Source: RPQJ01 sp963726665
GTDB lineage: Bacteria > Pseudomonadota > Gammaproteobacteria > Steroidobacterales > Steroidobacteraceae
DNA: 64,000 nucleotides
Assembly: GCA_963726665.1 (NCBI GenBank)
Contig: CAVSDW010000016.1
Coordinates: 38,598 to 102,597 of the forward strand
Reading direction: 5' to 3'
Part shown: positions 8,286 to 17,626 of the stretch, piece after piece
Layout: every line of letters starts with the position of its first letter
Numbering within the stretch: position 1 is the stretch's first letter
The notes under the pieces: generated by a model
What the model was told of the DNA's origin: nothing
Databases searched by the model: none
The model's input: only the letters and a program-made list of their open reading frames with translations
Program-made: the position numbers and the translations under genes

Positions 8286-10615
8286 TCAGGGCGAGGCTCC
8301 TGCCGGTTGCTCGAGGCTGATCACGGCGCAGACGTGCCCGCGCTGGAAGCGAACTCCACCGCCCAGGGCCCGGGCGAGGTTCCGGCCGTTGAGCCCGGGA
8401 AACTTGCGCGCTTCCTGGTCGCCCACGACGACGTGCGTGACACCCAGTGAATCGAGGAACGCGCGGCTCCACGGCGCCGCTTCGCCTTCCTGCGCGGCCG
8501 TGTACGCCTGCTGCATGTGGCGCTCGTATTCGCGGAAGCGATCCCAGGTCCACGGACCGGTGGGCGAATCCCCGATCATGCGCGGGGAGAACTGCCAGAC
8601 GTGCCGGGTCCAGCCGCAGATGCCCGGCCTGCCGGAGAAGGCCGCGATGCGGCCCGCCCAGCCATAGTCCAGGGGGACGCCTGCCACGAACTCGCCGGTG
8701 CCGCAGAGCTCCGCAATCTCGACACGCCCGGGCATCTTCGAAAGTTCGGATGCGATGGCGAAATCGCAGGGGAAGTCGCGGGCGAAGGAGGCCGCCGCGT
8801 CGAACCCCGGCGTGTCGGGCGTGCGCAGCCTGCGGTCCGCCACCGAGTAGGCGTGCACCGTCGCCCAGGTCGCGGCAACCACGACCGTCGCGACCGCGAG
8901 CGCGCGCACGTAGCGCCGGTCCTCGAACGCGACACGCAACGCCGGCCCGAAGGCGATCACGGCGAGGAACGGGACGAGGTAGTAGCCCTCCAGCCAGAAC
9001 CGCATCGCGAGGTTCCAGCGTTTCCAGTCGCCACCGCCACGGTGTGCGAAATCACCCACCACGAACTCCGGCAGGAGCCACGCCACGAAGGCCGCGGCGC
9101 CGAGGACCACGAGCGCGGTGCGATCCTCCCCATCGGGCGACCGGCGCGGCGCAAACGCCAGCGTGCAGCACGCGCAGGCCAGGGCGATCGCCACGCCACC
9201 GCGTACGGCCGCGACGACGGCGAGGAGTACCACCGCCGCCACTGCGATCCTGCGGTGCACCGGCCATGACCCGGCAGCCGACCCGGAACGAACGGCCACC
9301 AGGCCGGCCCCGAGTGCGGCGATGAAGAATGCGAGCGGCCCAGCCTGCGCCGAGAGGAAACCGCCGAGCGGGCTCGCGAGCCGCGTCTCCACCCAGTACC
9401 AGCTGATGGCGGGCGACTGGTGGTGCAACAGCGCCGGAAGGCACAGCGCGAGCGCCAGCGCGCCGGTTGCGCCGAGGTTTGCGAGCAGCAGTGCGAAGCT
9501 GCGGCCACTCCCTTTGCTTCATTCGCACGCCCGCAATGACAGCGCAGGCGCTGCCCAGCACTGCCAGGTCCAGCACCACGCTTCCGCTGTGCGACAGGTA
9601 GACGGCCGAGGCCAGCGCGGCCGCGAGCACCACGCGCGCGCGGTCGAACCGCCGTGCCTGCAGCAGCAGCGCCATGGAACCGTAGAGCGCGACCTGCAGG
9701 AAGAACACGCGCTGGAATGCGTGGTGGTCGCCCTGCAGGAGGAGATAGAACGGATATTGCGAGTACGTGTACGGCACGACTTCGCGCTCGAGTGACCACC
9801 ACGGCGCGGCCGGTCCGCCCGTGAGCGCGTCCAATCACCTTCCACACGGCCAGTCCGCTCGTGGACAGGAACACGCCGATGCCGAGCCCGAGGCTCACGG
9901 TCAGTGCGCTGCCACGCGCGAGGCGCGGGTCGCCCGACGCGAGCAGCGCCTGGGTCCAGGCCGAAAGCGCGAAGCTTCCGAGCAGGAGCAGGAAGACGTC
10001 CGAGAATACGAAGAGCACGCTGCCGGCCGACCCGTCCCCGGTCAGCACGCGCCAGCCCCATGCGGCAAGACCGGGGAGTGCGTGCAGCAGGACGTAGTAG
10101 TCGAGCGGCTGGCCGGCAAGCCACAGGTTTTCCGGGGGGTAACCGCGGCCGTGGACAAAGGCCTGCACCAGCGAGAAGTTGAAGAGCTTCTCCGATCCGA
10201 CGTGGGCGTAATCGTTGTCCCAGTAGACGGATGGCCAGTCGGTGCGCAGCGCGAACATCGCGACGAAGACCAGTGCGTACACGGCCAGCAGCACGGCATC
10301 CGCACGCAAGTCCCAGCCGATGCCTCCGAACGCGCCCGTTCCGGCGGCGGCGCCGTCCGCGCGGCGCGTCCGGGCGAACCACGCAGCTGCGGCGAGCCCC
10401 AGCAGCGTGACCGGCACCGCGATCGAGTACGACGGAAGCACGCGCGCGACCAGCGAGAAGACGAGGAGTGCCATCGGCGGCCCCGCGGTCACGCTGACCG
10501 CGATCAGCGGAACGCGCCGTGCATCGCCGAAAGCGCGGCGACAGAGCGGGATGGCCGCGCAGGCGCTGGCGGCGACGATCAGGAGGTACAGGCTTATGGG
10601 CCCGACAACGTGCAT
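8286..10615 (-). pseudogene. DUF2298-like polytopic membrane protein, split by two frameshifts
   Basis: Three consecutive reading frames together give one protein of about 775 residues. The first part (from ATG 10615) has several membrane helices and the segments VYWDNDYAHVGSEKLFN and LAGQPLDYYVLLHALPG, reminiscent of the DUF2298 family of large membrane proteins named for a Tyr-Tyr-Tyr motif, likely lipid-linked sugar transferases. Reading continues in a second frame after about 9826-9836 (DALTGGPAAPWWSLEREV) and a third after about 9505-9535 (LLLANLGATGALALAL, then SPAISWYWVETRLASPLGG). The C-terminal 300 residues hold more helices and a soluble tail. Since both breaks are single-base shifts, an intact gene in the real genome is likely. 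Its position beside gtrA/gtrB fits a glycan role. Confidence 0.6.
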
Positions 10616-10669
10616 CGGATGGAGCTACGGTCCTGACGCCGTAAACGGCGGCCCGGCATCGGGAACGGT

Positions 10670-10696
10670 GCGCGCGGGAACTCCCTTCCCGCGCGC
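10670..10696. other. Intergenic hairpin
   Basis: GCGCGCGGGAA pairs perfectly with TTCCCGCGCGC across a 5-base loop, just beyond the stop of the NapC-type cytochrome gene (minus strand). No run of T follows on either strand, so it may be a Rho-dependent or mRNA-stabilising hairpin. Confidence 0.5.
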
Positions 10697-10718
10697 ATCC
10701 ACGTTCAGTTCCTTCGGG

Positions 10719-12179
10719 TCAGGTGCCGGTCTCATCCGCCGGCGGCGTCTCCGCGGCACCCGGCGCGGGTGGCTCTTCGCCCGCCATCTGGTAGAGGATC
10801 GCAGGATCCGTCTCTTCCTCCGCCAGCAGCGAATGGCAGGTGTCGCACTTCTTGGAGATCTTCTCGCCGTCGCCCGTCGCGTGCTTCTTGTCGTGGCAGC
10901 GGAAGCAACCCGGCGACTGCTTGTGGCCGAGGTGGTTCGGGTAGGTGTCCCACGTGACCTTCATCTGCGGGAACACGTTCCAGCAGTAGACGTCGCCGAG
11001 CGCCTTGCCGGCCTGCGCGATCGCAGCCGCCTTCGACTTCGCGAGATCGGGGTAGTTCTTGGCGTAGAAGGCCGCGATGTCGGCGGCAATGCCTGCCCGC
11101 GCCGCATCCTGCGAAGGATAGGCGACCTGCACGGCCCGCAGGCCTTCGCGCTTGATGAACGGCAGCGTCTTGTCGATCGCACCCTGGTCCATGGAATTGT
11201 CGATCTCGTTGGCCGGCTGCCGGTAGATGTGCGTCGGACGGTTGTGGCAGTCGACGCAATCCATCTGGCGCCACTCGGCGTCCTTGGGCGCGGCCTCGTT
11301 CTTGAACAGCTTGACCTTGCCGTCGGCACCGGTCATCTCGACGTCGTAGATCTTTTCCCGACTCTCGTCCGACAGGTACCTGACCTTGACGCCCGGGGCG
11401 ACGTGCCAGTGGATGCCCGACGATCCGCGGCCGTGGGCGCCGCCGATCTTGAGCATCAGTACCGTGTGCAGTTCGGTGTTCTGCTCGTCGTCCGCGTAAT
11501 GGACGCGCACCCGCAGCTTGTCGCCGACGAACTTGGTCGGCCAGTGGCACTGCTCGCAGGTCTCGCGGGCCGGGCGCAGGTTGTGGACCGGCGTCGGGAT
11601 CGGCGTCGGATAGAGATTGAATGCGACCGCGATCAGCTGCCAGCTTCCGGAGAGCTTCGACTTCACGAACCAGTCGGCTCCCGCCCCGATGTGGCAGTCG
11701 GCGCAGGCGACGCGCGAGTGCGGCGAGCGCTGGTGCGCGGTGTATTCCGGCTGCATCACCGTATGGCAGGCGGTACCGCAGAACTCTACGGACTCCATGT
11801 ACTCGACGCCCTTGTAGGTGCCGACCGCGAGCACCACGACACCCACCAGCGCCATGACCCCGAAGGCCGCCAGAGCCTTGCGGGTGCGCGGCGCGTTGAA
11901 GTCGATCACCGGCAGGCGCGGCGCGGGCGTGCCGCTGGCCTCGGCCGCGTGCTCCTTCTTCTTCTGGCGCCACATGCCGACCGGGACCAGCACCAGTCCG
12001 GCCACCACCACCGCCGGCAGCAGCAGGTAGGTAATGATGCCGAGGTAGGGCCCGCCCCTGAACCCGAGGTTCTGGATCAGGAACAGCGTGACGAAGAGCA
12101 GGAAGCCGACCAGCGCAATCGCCGTGCCGATCATGCTGAGCGCGCTGCGCGTGATTACCGAAAAATAGTTCCTGATCAT
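10719..12179 (-). CDS. NapC/NirT-type multiheme cytochrome c (six heme sites)
   Basis: A 486-residue membrane-anchored cytochrome. Two or three N-terminal helices (residues 10-35, 45-70, 105-125) lead to a periplasmic part with heme sites CGTACH, CADCH, CEQCH, CVDCH, CFRCH and CDTCH. The segment FCGTACHTVMQPEYTAHQ followed by SPHSRVACADCHIG is the NapC/NirT pattern for oxidising membrane quinol. The first site has three residues between cysteines (CX3CH) where CX2CH is normal. Related proteins in metal-reducing bacteria pass quinol electrons to periplasmic cytochromes. It is the last gene of the minus-strand electron-transfer island, 139 bases after the monoheme cytochrome, and may have its own promoter. 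Confidence 0.85.
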   Translation of the reverse strand: MIRNYFSVITRSALSMIGTAIALVGFLLFVTLFLIQNLGFRGGPYLGIITYLLLPAVVVAGLVLVPVGMWRQKKKEHAAEASGTPAPRLPVIDFNAPRTRKALAAFGVMALVGVVVLAVGTYKGVEYMESVEFCGTACHTVMQPEYTAHQRSPHSRVACADCHIGAGADWFVKSKLSGSWQLIAVAFNLYPTPIPTPVHNLRPARETCEQCHWPTKFVGDKLRVRVHYADDEQNTELHTVLMLKIGGAHGRGSSGIHWHVAPGVKVRYLSDESREKIYDVEMTGADGKVKLFKNEAAPKDAEWRQMDCVDCHNRPTHIYRQPANEIDNSMDQGAIDKTLPFIKREGLRAVQVAYPSQDAARAGIAADIAAFYAKNYPDLAKSKAAAIAQAGKALGDVYCWNVFPQMKVTWDTYPNHLGHKQSPGCFRCHDKKHATGDGEKISKKCDTCHSLLAEEETDPAILYQMAGEEPPAPGAAETPPADETGT

Positions 12180-12257
12180 GCGTGGCCCCCGGGCCTTATA
12201 TTGCGAGCGATACTTGTCGCGGGCGAAGCATAGCGCTTTGCCCCATCGTGACCAATC

Positions 12258-12280
12258 TCGCCGCGGCTCAACCGCGGCGA
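12258..12280 (-). terminator. Hairpin after the monoheme cytochrome gene
   Basis: TCGCCGCGG pairs perfectly with CCGCGGCGA over a 5-base loop, 39 bases beyond the stop of the cytochrome gene on the minus strand. There is no clear T run, so termination is uncertain; partial read-through to the NapC-type gene is possible. Confidence 0.4.
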
Positions 12281-12318
12281 ATACCTATGCGAGCGGGAAC
12301 CGCTGCTGCGCCAGGCCC

Positions 12319-12627
12319 TTACTTGAGGGTCGAGTAGTACGCCGCAAGGTTGGCGATGTCGGTGGCGGAGAGCTTCTTCGCCTCCTTGGTCATCTTCGCG
12401 CTCTTGGTGCGCGTGCCGTTCTGGTATTCCTGGATCGCCTTGGTGAACTTGTCCACGGACAGGCCGGCGATGCCCGGGACCTCGTCGTCACCCTTGCCGT
12501 CGTCGCCGTGGCAGTCGACACAGGAATCCGCCGACAGTTTCTTGCCGGCTGCGGCGTCCGCAGAGTACGCGGGCGTCGCGAACATCGCGCAGGCGCACAG
12601 CAGCAGGGACAGGGACAGTCGGTTCAT
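12319..12627 (-). CDS. Monoheme periplasmic cytochrome c
   Basis: A 102-residue exported class I cytochrome. The ATG at 12627 has CAGGAG about 7 bases upstream and begins a signal peptide (LSLSLLLCACAMFATPAYS). One heme site CVDCHGDDG follows, and a methionine in KSAKMTKEAKKLSATD could be the sixth ligand, as in cytochromes of the c553 type (length and GDDG motif agree). It lies 92 bases after the NrfD subunit and would be the soluble electron acceptor of that complex, by position. Confidence 0.88.
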   Translation of the reverse strand: MNRLSLSLLLCACAMFATPAYSADAAAGKKLSADSCVDCHGDDGKGDDEVPGIAGLSVDKFTKAIQEYQNGTRTKSAKMTKEAKKLSATDIANLAAYYSTLK

Positions 12628-12719
12628 CGCAATTCTCCTGGATTCGAGTGCCAGCGGGTCGACGAGGCGCGTCCGGCCTCCATTCTCGCCGAACCCGCCC
12701 GTCATCGCCAGCGCGTCAG

Positions 12720-13941
12720 CTAGTGGGCGGGAAAGCCGTGCTCCTGCATCCAGCGCGTCGGCAACAGGTGGTGCAGCACGACCAGGATGATGAACGGCAG
12801 CGGCGAGCAGCACGAGCGCCGTCGTGAGGCTCTCCATTCCCGTCATCTCCATCTTGTAGGTCATCAGCCCACGCAGGCTCTTCGAGAACTCCTGGCCGCC
12901 GATCACGACGTTCCAGCGCATGGCGAAGATCCCGACCTCCACCAGCAGCACGGAGACGAAGTACATCAGCGTGCGCATGCCCGCGCTGATGCGCTTGCTG
13001 CGGACCAGCGAAAGGATGAGGAGCGGCAGCAGCATGCCCAGCGCCACCTGCACGACCACCAGGCTCGTGAAGAGCCGCTGCGACACCAGCTCGCCCAGGA
13101 TCCTGATCGATTCCTCGCTCTGGTACACGCGGTGGATGTATTCCAGGCCCTCGAACGCGAAGTCGACGATCATCGCCACCAGCAGGAACAGCCCGACGGT
13201 GTCCAGGCAGCGCATGTCCATCTTTTCCCTGCGCAGCAGGTTCAGCACGATGTAGACGAACATCACCATGGCGATGCCCGACACGATTGCGGACAGCAGG
13301 AACACGATGGGCATCAGCACGCTGCCCCACCACGGGTTCGCCTTCACCGAGCCGAAGATGAAACCGACGTACCCGTGCAGCAGGAACGCGGAGGGGATGC
13401 CGATGACCGTCACGAACTTGCTCGCCTTGTGGTCCCAGGCCACGGCCTCGGGGCTGATGTCGTTCGAGTAGAGCGAGAGCGCCCGGTACAGGGGCTTCAT
13501 GACGCCGGTCGCCGCCCGCGCCATCAGCACCAGCTGCTGGCGGTATTCCAGCCACACCTCGATCAGCAGGATGCCCATCAGGTACCAGAGGTAGACGAAG
13601 CCGAACATGGCCATCGCGGAGGTCGGCTGCGGCGTCATGAAGATCTCGTATGCGCGCTCCGGGTGCCCGAGGTGCAGCTGCAGCGGCAAGCCCGCGATCA
13701 GCATGAACGACAGCGCGGTGAGCAGTGCCAGCCGGTAGATCGGCTGCACCTCGACGACGTTGAACACCTTCACCAGCGAGGCGAGGATGAACGCGCCGGC
13801 GACGATCCCGGTGATGTACGGATAGACGACGATCAGGATCGACCAGTGCGTCTCCACCTCGTTCGGGTAGATGAAGCCGACCACCTGGCTGAACTGGTGG
13901 GCCAGCTGGTCCAGGAGCGCCTGGGGCACCGTGCCGCTCAT
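12720..13941 (-). CDS. nrfD: NrfD/PsrC-type quinol-interacting membrane subunit (frameshift near its end)
   Basis: An integral membrane subunit of about 406 residues with roughly ten helices, in the NrfD/polysulfide reductase PsrC family, which exchanges electrons between quinones and an iron-sulfur partner. Family features include VYPYITGIVAGAFILASL, LHLGHPERAYEIF, LLHGYVGFIFGSVKANPWW, and RWNVVIGGQEFSKS before the last helix. The ATG at 13941 overlaps the ferredoxin stop (ATGA). The frame breaks near 12795-12803; shifting one base gives the expected final helix LPFIILVVLHHLLPTRWM and a TAG at 12720. The break probably reflects a sequence error. The gene belongs to the electron-transfer operon. 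Confidence 0.85.
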
Positions 13942-14717
13942 CGAACTTCTCCGTCAAGGTTCGCGTAGAGCACCTTGGGTTCGGTGTTGAGGTCGGGCTT
14001 CAACACGCTGATCACGTTCTCCCGCTGGAAGCTCACGAGGCGGTCGGCCTTGCCCTTCAGGTCGCCGAAGATCCGCGCCTCCGTCGGGCAGACCTCGACG
14101 CACGCCGGCAGCAGGCCCCTGGTGATGCGGTGGTAGCAGAACGTGCACTTGTCGGCCGTCTTGGTGACCGGGTTCAGGTAACGGGCGCCGTACGGACAGG
14201 CCTGGATGCAGTACCGGCAGCCGATGCAGCGCTTTTCGTCGACCAGCACCACGCCGTCCTTGGTCTGGAACGTCGCGCCGACCGGGCAGACCTGCACGCA
14301 AGGCGGATGCGCACACTGGTTGCAGAGCTTCGGCACGAAGAACGTGCGCACCACGCTCGGGTCCACCGGCTGGTCCTGCTCGGCGAGGCGCTGCTCCGGC
14401 GTCTTGGTGCTGATGCACTCCACCTGCACTTCGCCATCGGCATGGATCGAGTAGCGCTCGATCCAGGTGCGGAAGAAGAACGGCTCCTCCGGCACGCCGT
14501 TCTCCGTCTTGCACGCCTCGACGCAGCGGTTGCAGCCGATGCACTTGTCGACGTCCACGCCCATGCCGTACCAGTGGTCCGTCGGGTCGTAGCCCGGCGA
14601 AGCCTTCGGGGCCGCGGTGGCGGGATCGTTCCCTGCCGCCTGTGCCGCGAGCGCGCCGCACACCCCGGCCGCCGGGAAGAAGAGGATCGCGTCCTTGAGG
14701 AACTCGCGCTTGTTCAC
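13938..14717 (-). CDS. Periplasmic 4Fe-4S ferredoxin subunit (NrfC/PsrB/CbcT type)
   Basis: A 259-residue electron-transfer subunit with four cysteine clusters, enough for four [4Fe-4S] centres: CIGCNRCVEACK (about 59-70), CNQCAHPPCVQVCPVG, CIGCRYCIQACPYGAR and CTFCYHR with CVEVCPTEA. The N-terminus (NKREFLKDAILFFPAAG) looks like a degenerate twin-arginine or uncleaved signal, so it is exported. The GTG start at 14717 follows GGAGGGG at a good distance and overlaps the octaheme gene stop (GTGA); the end overlaps nrfD. It would bridge the quinol site of NrfD and the c-type hemes. Confidence 0.92.
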   Translation of the reverse strand: MNKREFLKDAILFFPAAGVCGALAAQAAGNDPATAAPKASPGYDPTDHWYGMGVDVDKCIGCNRCVEACKTENGVPEEPFFFRTWIERYSIHADGEVQVECISTKTPEQRLAEQDQPVDPSVVRTFFVPKLCNQCAHPPCVQVCPVGATFQTKDGVVLVDEKRCIGCRYCIQACPYGARYLNPVTKTADKCTFCYHRITRGLLPACVEVCPTEARIFGDLKGKADRLVSFQRENVISVLKPDLNTEPKVLYANLDGEVR

Positions 14718-15457
14718 TTGTGCCCCTCCGGCAGGTGGGCGTAATGGCACTCCCAGCACACGTAGGTGCGGCCGTGCGAGCTGAAGTCGACCCGTGAACT
14801 GGCGGCGGCCGGGTCGGTCGATGCAGTGTCGTGGCAGCGTGCGCAGGCCTCGCGTCCCTGCGGCTTGGTCGGATACGCCGAGCGCGGTTCGACCAGGTGC
14901 TGTTCCGGGGCCTGGTGGCACTCGGTGCAGGCAAGCTGCGAGTGAGTCGACAAGGCCTTGGTGCGCGCGATCAGCCCGTGGCAGCCGCCGCAGTCCTGCG
15001 GAGCCTCGTCCGGCTTCGGGTCGTGCGGGTCGTGGCAGCTCACGCAGCGCTTGCCCGGCTTGTGCTTCTGCCCATCGACCTGCGGGAACCCGTTGGGTCG
15101 CGACGCGACGAAGCCGTGGCAACCGAGGCAGAACTCGCGGTCGCGATGCTTCGGAGGCGTCGCCGCCTTGTCGTCCTTGTTTGCGACGTGCGCCGCGGCC
15201 GGGCCGTGGCAGTTCTCGCAGCCGATCTTGCGGTGGAATCCGCCAAGCTTGGTGTCGTATTCCTCCTGGTGGCACTCGCGGCAGGTCGCCATCCCGGCGT
15301 AGTGCGCGGGCTTCTCCATCTCGCGGACGACTTTCGCCGCCTGGTGCGGCCTGGCCGAGATCCAGGTCTCGGGCAGCAGGAAGAACCGGGTGACGACGAC
15401 GATCAGGAACAACCCGACGATGACGCCGAGTCGCTTAAGCTGCTCAGGAAGCTTCAC
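14714..15457 (-). CDS. Octaheme periplasmic cytochrome c
   Basis: A 247-residue protein with an N-terminal membrane anchor (LGVIVGLFLIVVVTRFFLL, residues 10-28) and eight CX2CH heme sites: CRECH, CENCH, CLGCH, CVSCH, CGGCH, CTECH, CARCH, CWECH. The spacing, with extra histidines such as FHRKIGCENCH, fits bis-His hemes of the cytochrome c3/c554 superfamily. It has no sign of the Lys-ligated catalytic heme of nitrite reductases, so an electron-wire role is more likely. It is translationally coupled to the ferredoxin gene and corresponds to the multiheme subunit of NrfD-containing quinol oxidoreductases. Confidence 0.9.
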   Translation of the reverse strand: MKLPEQLKRLGVIVGLFLIVVVTRFFLLPETWISARPHQAAKVVREMEKPAHYAGMATCRECHQEEYDTKLGGFHRKIGCENCHGPAAAHVANKDDKAATPPKHRDREFCLGCHGFVASRPNGFPQVDGQKHKPGKRCVSCHDPHDPKPDEAPQDCGGCHGLIARTKALSTHSQLACTECHQAPEQHLVEPRSAYPTKPQGREACARCHDTASTDPAAASSRVDFSSHGRTYVCWECHYAHLPEGHK

Positions 15458-15504
15458 TGGCGACTCCTGCAGGCACTAAGGCCATGCTGCCCCCCCGATC
15501 TCGC

Positions 15505-15529
15505 CCCGTTCCCACTGGCGTGGGACGGG
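15505..15529. other. Intergenic hairpin before the octaheme gene
   Basis: CCCGTTCCCAC pairs with GTGGGACGGG with one bulged T over a 4-base loop. It lies in the 204-base gap between the 11-heme fusion gene and the octaheme gene, 48 bases upstream of the latter. A second GC-rich hairpin (about 15609-15637, arms GCGGGCC/GGCCCGC) lies nearer the fusion gene stop. Together they may adjust the ratio of fusion protein to the downstream subunits. Confidence 0.4.
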
Positions 15530-15661
15530 CCGATGTTAGGTGCTGGCCTGCTCAAATCATCTAGGTAATTTCAACGACGCCCGCGCGTCCCGTGGACTCA
15601 AATGCGCAGCGGGCCGACCCTTCCGGGCCGGCCCGCCGCCTCACCTCACCCACTCTGCAGT

Positions 15662-17626
15662 TCAGCCGAAGAACTGCCCCCACAACGCCACGAAGATGCC
15701 GGCCGCGCAGGCGATGCCGACGGCCACGGCGATGAAGCCGAAGACGTAGGCGGCGGTCAGGTTCGAGCTCTCCGGCGCCGGCACGAGGAACTTGTCGAGC
15801 TGCTTCGTATCCACCAGCCGCTGGTACTCGAGCGGCCGCTCTTCCTTGAACTTCTCGAGCGGCATGACGCCCGTGAAGATCACCGGATCCATCGGGAAGG
15901 CCTCCGGACGCAGGTGCGTGTGGAAGAAGTGGAAGATGAAGATGAAGCCGGTCGCGAGCAGGGCCTCGTCGCTGTGGATGATGTAGGCCGCGTTCAGCGC
16001 CCAGCCCGGAACGTACCTGGCGAAGAAGCCCGGCTGCCAGAGCATGAGGCCCGAGAAGCCGATCATCGCCACGCCCCAGAAGACGGCGAGGTAGTCGAAC
16101 TTCTCCCAGTACGCCCAGCGGTCCATCTCGGGCCGCTTGCCGATGTACAGGAAGTACTTGATGTTGCCCCAGAAGTCCTGGACGTCCTTCAGGTTCGGGA
16201 CCATCGACCTCCAGCCCCAGAAGAAGCCCTTCTCGCCCTTCACGAAGGCGCCCCAGAGCACCATCAGCAGGTGCACGCCGAAGTAGCCGAAGGTCACGAT
16301 GGCCGCGAAGCGGTGGATCAGGCCGGCCGCCTGCGGCCCGCCGAGCACGGTCATCAGGCCGCCGGCCCAGGGCGCCACGGCGAACTTGAGCGGCAGGCCG
16401 GTGATCGCGAGCAGCAGGAAGCTGACCACGATGCTCACGTGCAGCCAGATCTGCGCATTGCTGAAGCGCTTCACGTACGGCCCGGCGCCGCCGTGCCCGG
16501 CCTTGTACTCGCCGCGCATCTTGCCGACCAGCGCGCGCTGCAGCCACAGGAAGTCGTGGATGAAGAAGAACGCGAACACGCCGAGCAGCAGCCCGGTCAT
16601 GAAGAGATAGATCCAGCGGATCTGCCAGCGCGTCGCCGGGTCGTGCGGCAGGACGTGCGGGTCGAAGGTCATGAAGGCCGCGTTCTTGACCTCCTGCTCG
16701 TGGCACTTGCCGCAGGTTGCGCCGAGGTTCGCCGGGTTCACGCTCGAGCGCGGATCGCTCGCCGGCAGGTTCTGGTGCGGCGTGTGGCAGTCGGAGCACA
16801 TCGCGACCGACGACCAGCCGAGCGCTGATGCCTTGCCGTGGAAGCTGTCGCGGAAGCTCGCCATGCCTTCCTTGTGGCAATCTCCGCAGTCTCCCGGCAG
16901 GTGCTTGCGCATCGCCGCCGACGTCGGGTCGTTCACCGAATGCTCGTCCATGTGGCAGGTCGTGCAGACCGGGCCTTCCTTGCCTTCCTTCCAGAGCGTG
17001 CCGTGCGTGCTCTCGTCCTGCCAGTGCTTGAGGATGGTCGTGTGGCAGACGCCGCAGGTCTCTGGCGACTTCGCGTGGCCCATCTTGGCCCGCGGGTCGT
17101 CCTTCTTCTGGATGCCGTGCGAGCCGTGGCAGTTGCTGCAGGCAGGCACCGCGCCGGTCAGGCCGGACTTGATCAGGCCCTGGCCGTGCACGCTCTTCTC
17201 GAAGCCCGCGAGCACCTCGTCATGGCACTTGCCGCAGGTCTTCAGCTGGTTGAGCGCCGACAGCTTCGAGTCAGGACTCGAGATCGTGTCGACGTCGTGG
17301 CCGGGCCCGTGGCACTTCTTGCAAGTGTGCTTGTCGTGGACGCTCTTCGGCAGCTGCTTGGCCGCCATGCCGTGGCAACCGGCGCAGATCTGGTTGCCGG
17401 TCAGCTTCTGGTCGTCCGGCAGCGCATCGTGCGGCGTCGAGGTGATGTTCGTGTGGCAGTCGACACAACCCTGGTCGGGGTGCGCCGCCGATTTCAGGGT
17501 CACGTCGTCGTGGCACTTGGTGCACGCGGCATTGTCGGCCCCGACGGCGAGCGGGCTCGCCAGCAGCCCGGCCCAGAGCACGAGTGCGGACCAGAACGAG
17601 AATCGCGACAGCAGACGCGTGGGCAT
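15662..17626 (-). CDS. 11-heme cytochrome c fused to a cytochrome b561-like membrane domain
   Basis: A 654-residue fusion. A signal peptide (residues 1-30) is followed by a periplasmic region with eleven CX2CH sites (CTKCH, CVDCH, CAGCH, CKKCH, CGKCH, CSNCH, CGVCH, CTTCH, CGDCH, CSDCH, CGKCH) up to about residue 310. After this come about six helices (335-625) with histidines suited to b-type heme: FFFIHDF, WLHVSIVVSF, LIHRFAAIVTFGYFGVHLLM and FHFFHTHLRPE. This is the architecture of CbcL-type quinol dehydrogenases of metal reducers. AGGAG lies before the ATG at 17626. It is the first gene of the island, with 156 bases upstream for a promoter. I infer quinol oxidation on the b domain and electron export through the heme chain. 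Confidence 0.85.
   Translation of the reverse strand: MPTRLLSRFSFWSALVLWAGLLASPLAVGADNAACTKCHDDVTLKSAAHPDQGCVDCHTNITSTPHDALPDDQKLTGNQICAGCHGMAAKQLPKSVHDKHTCKKCHGPGHDVDTISSPDSKLSALNQLKTCGKCHDEVLAGFEKSVHGQGLIKSGLTGAVPACSNCHGSHGIQKKDDPRAKMGHAKSPETCGVCHTTILKHWQDESTHGTLWKEGKEGPVCTTCHMDEHSVNDPTSAAMRKHLPGDCGDCHKEGMASFRDSFHGKASALGWSSVAMCSDCHTPHQNLPASDPRSSVNPANLGATCGKCHEQEVKNAAFMTFDPHVLPHDPATRWQIRWIYLFMTGLLLGVFAFFFIHDFLWLQRALVGKMRGEYKAGHGGAGPYVKRFSNAQIWLHVSIVVSFLLLAITGLPLKFAVAPWAGGLMTVLGGPQAAGLIHRFAAIVTFGYFGVHLLMVLWGAFVKGEKGFFWGWRSMVPNLKDVQDFWGNIKYFLYIGKRPEMDRWAYWEKFDYLAVFWGVAMIGFSGLMLWQPGFFARYVPGWALNAAYIIHSDEALLATGFIFIFHFFHTHLRPEAFPMDPVIFTGVMPLEKFKEERPLEYQRLVDTKQLDKFLVPAPESSNLTAAYVFGFIAVAVGIACAAGIFVALWGQFFG

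Noticed and set aside
12319..13941. A single NrfD-cytochrome c fusion protein
   Set aside because: The fused frame arises from a frameshift near 12800. The cytochrome has its own signal peptide and ribosome site at 12627, and the corrected NrfD frame stops at 12720.
14714..15457. Octaheme nitrite or hydroxylamine reductase
   Set aside because: There is no CX2CK catalytic heme site and no large catalytic domain; the protein is only 247 residues.
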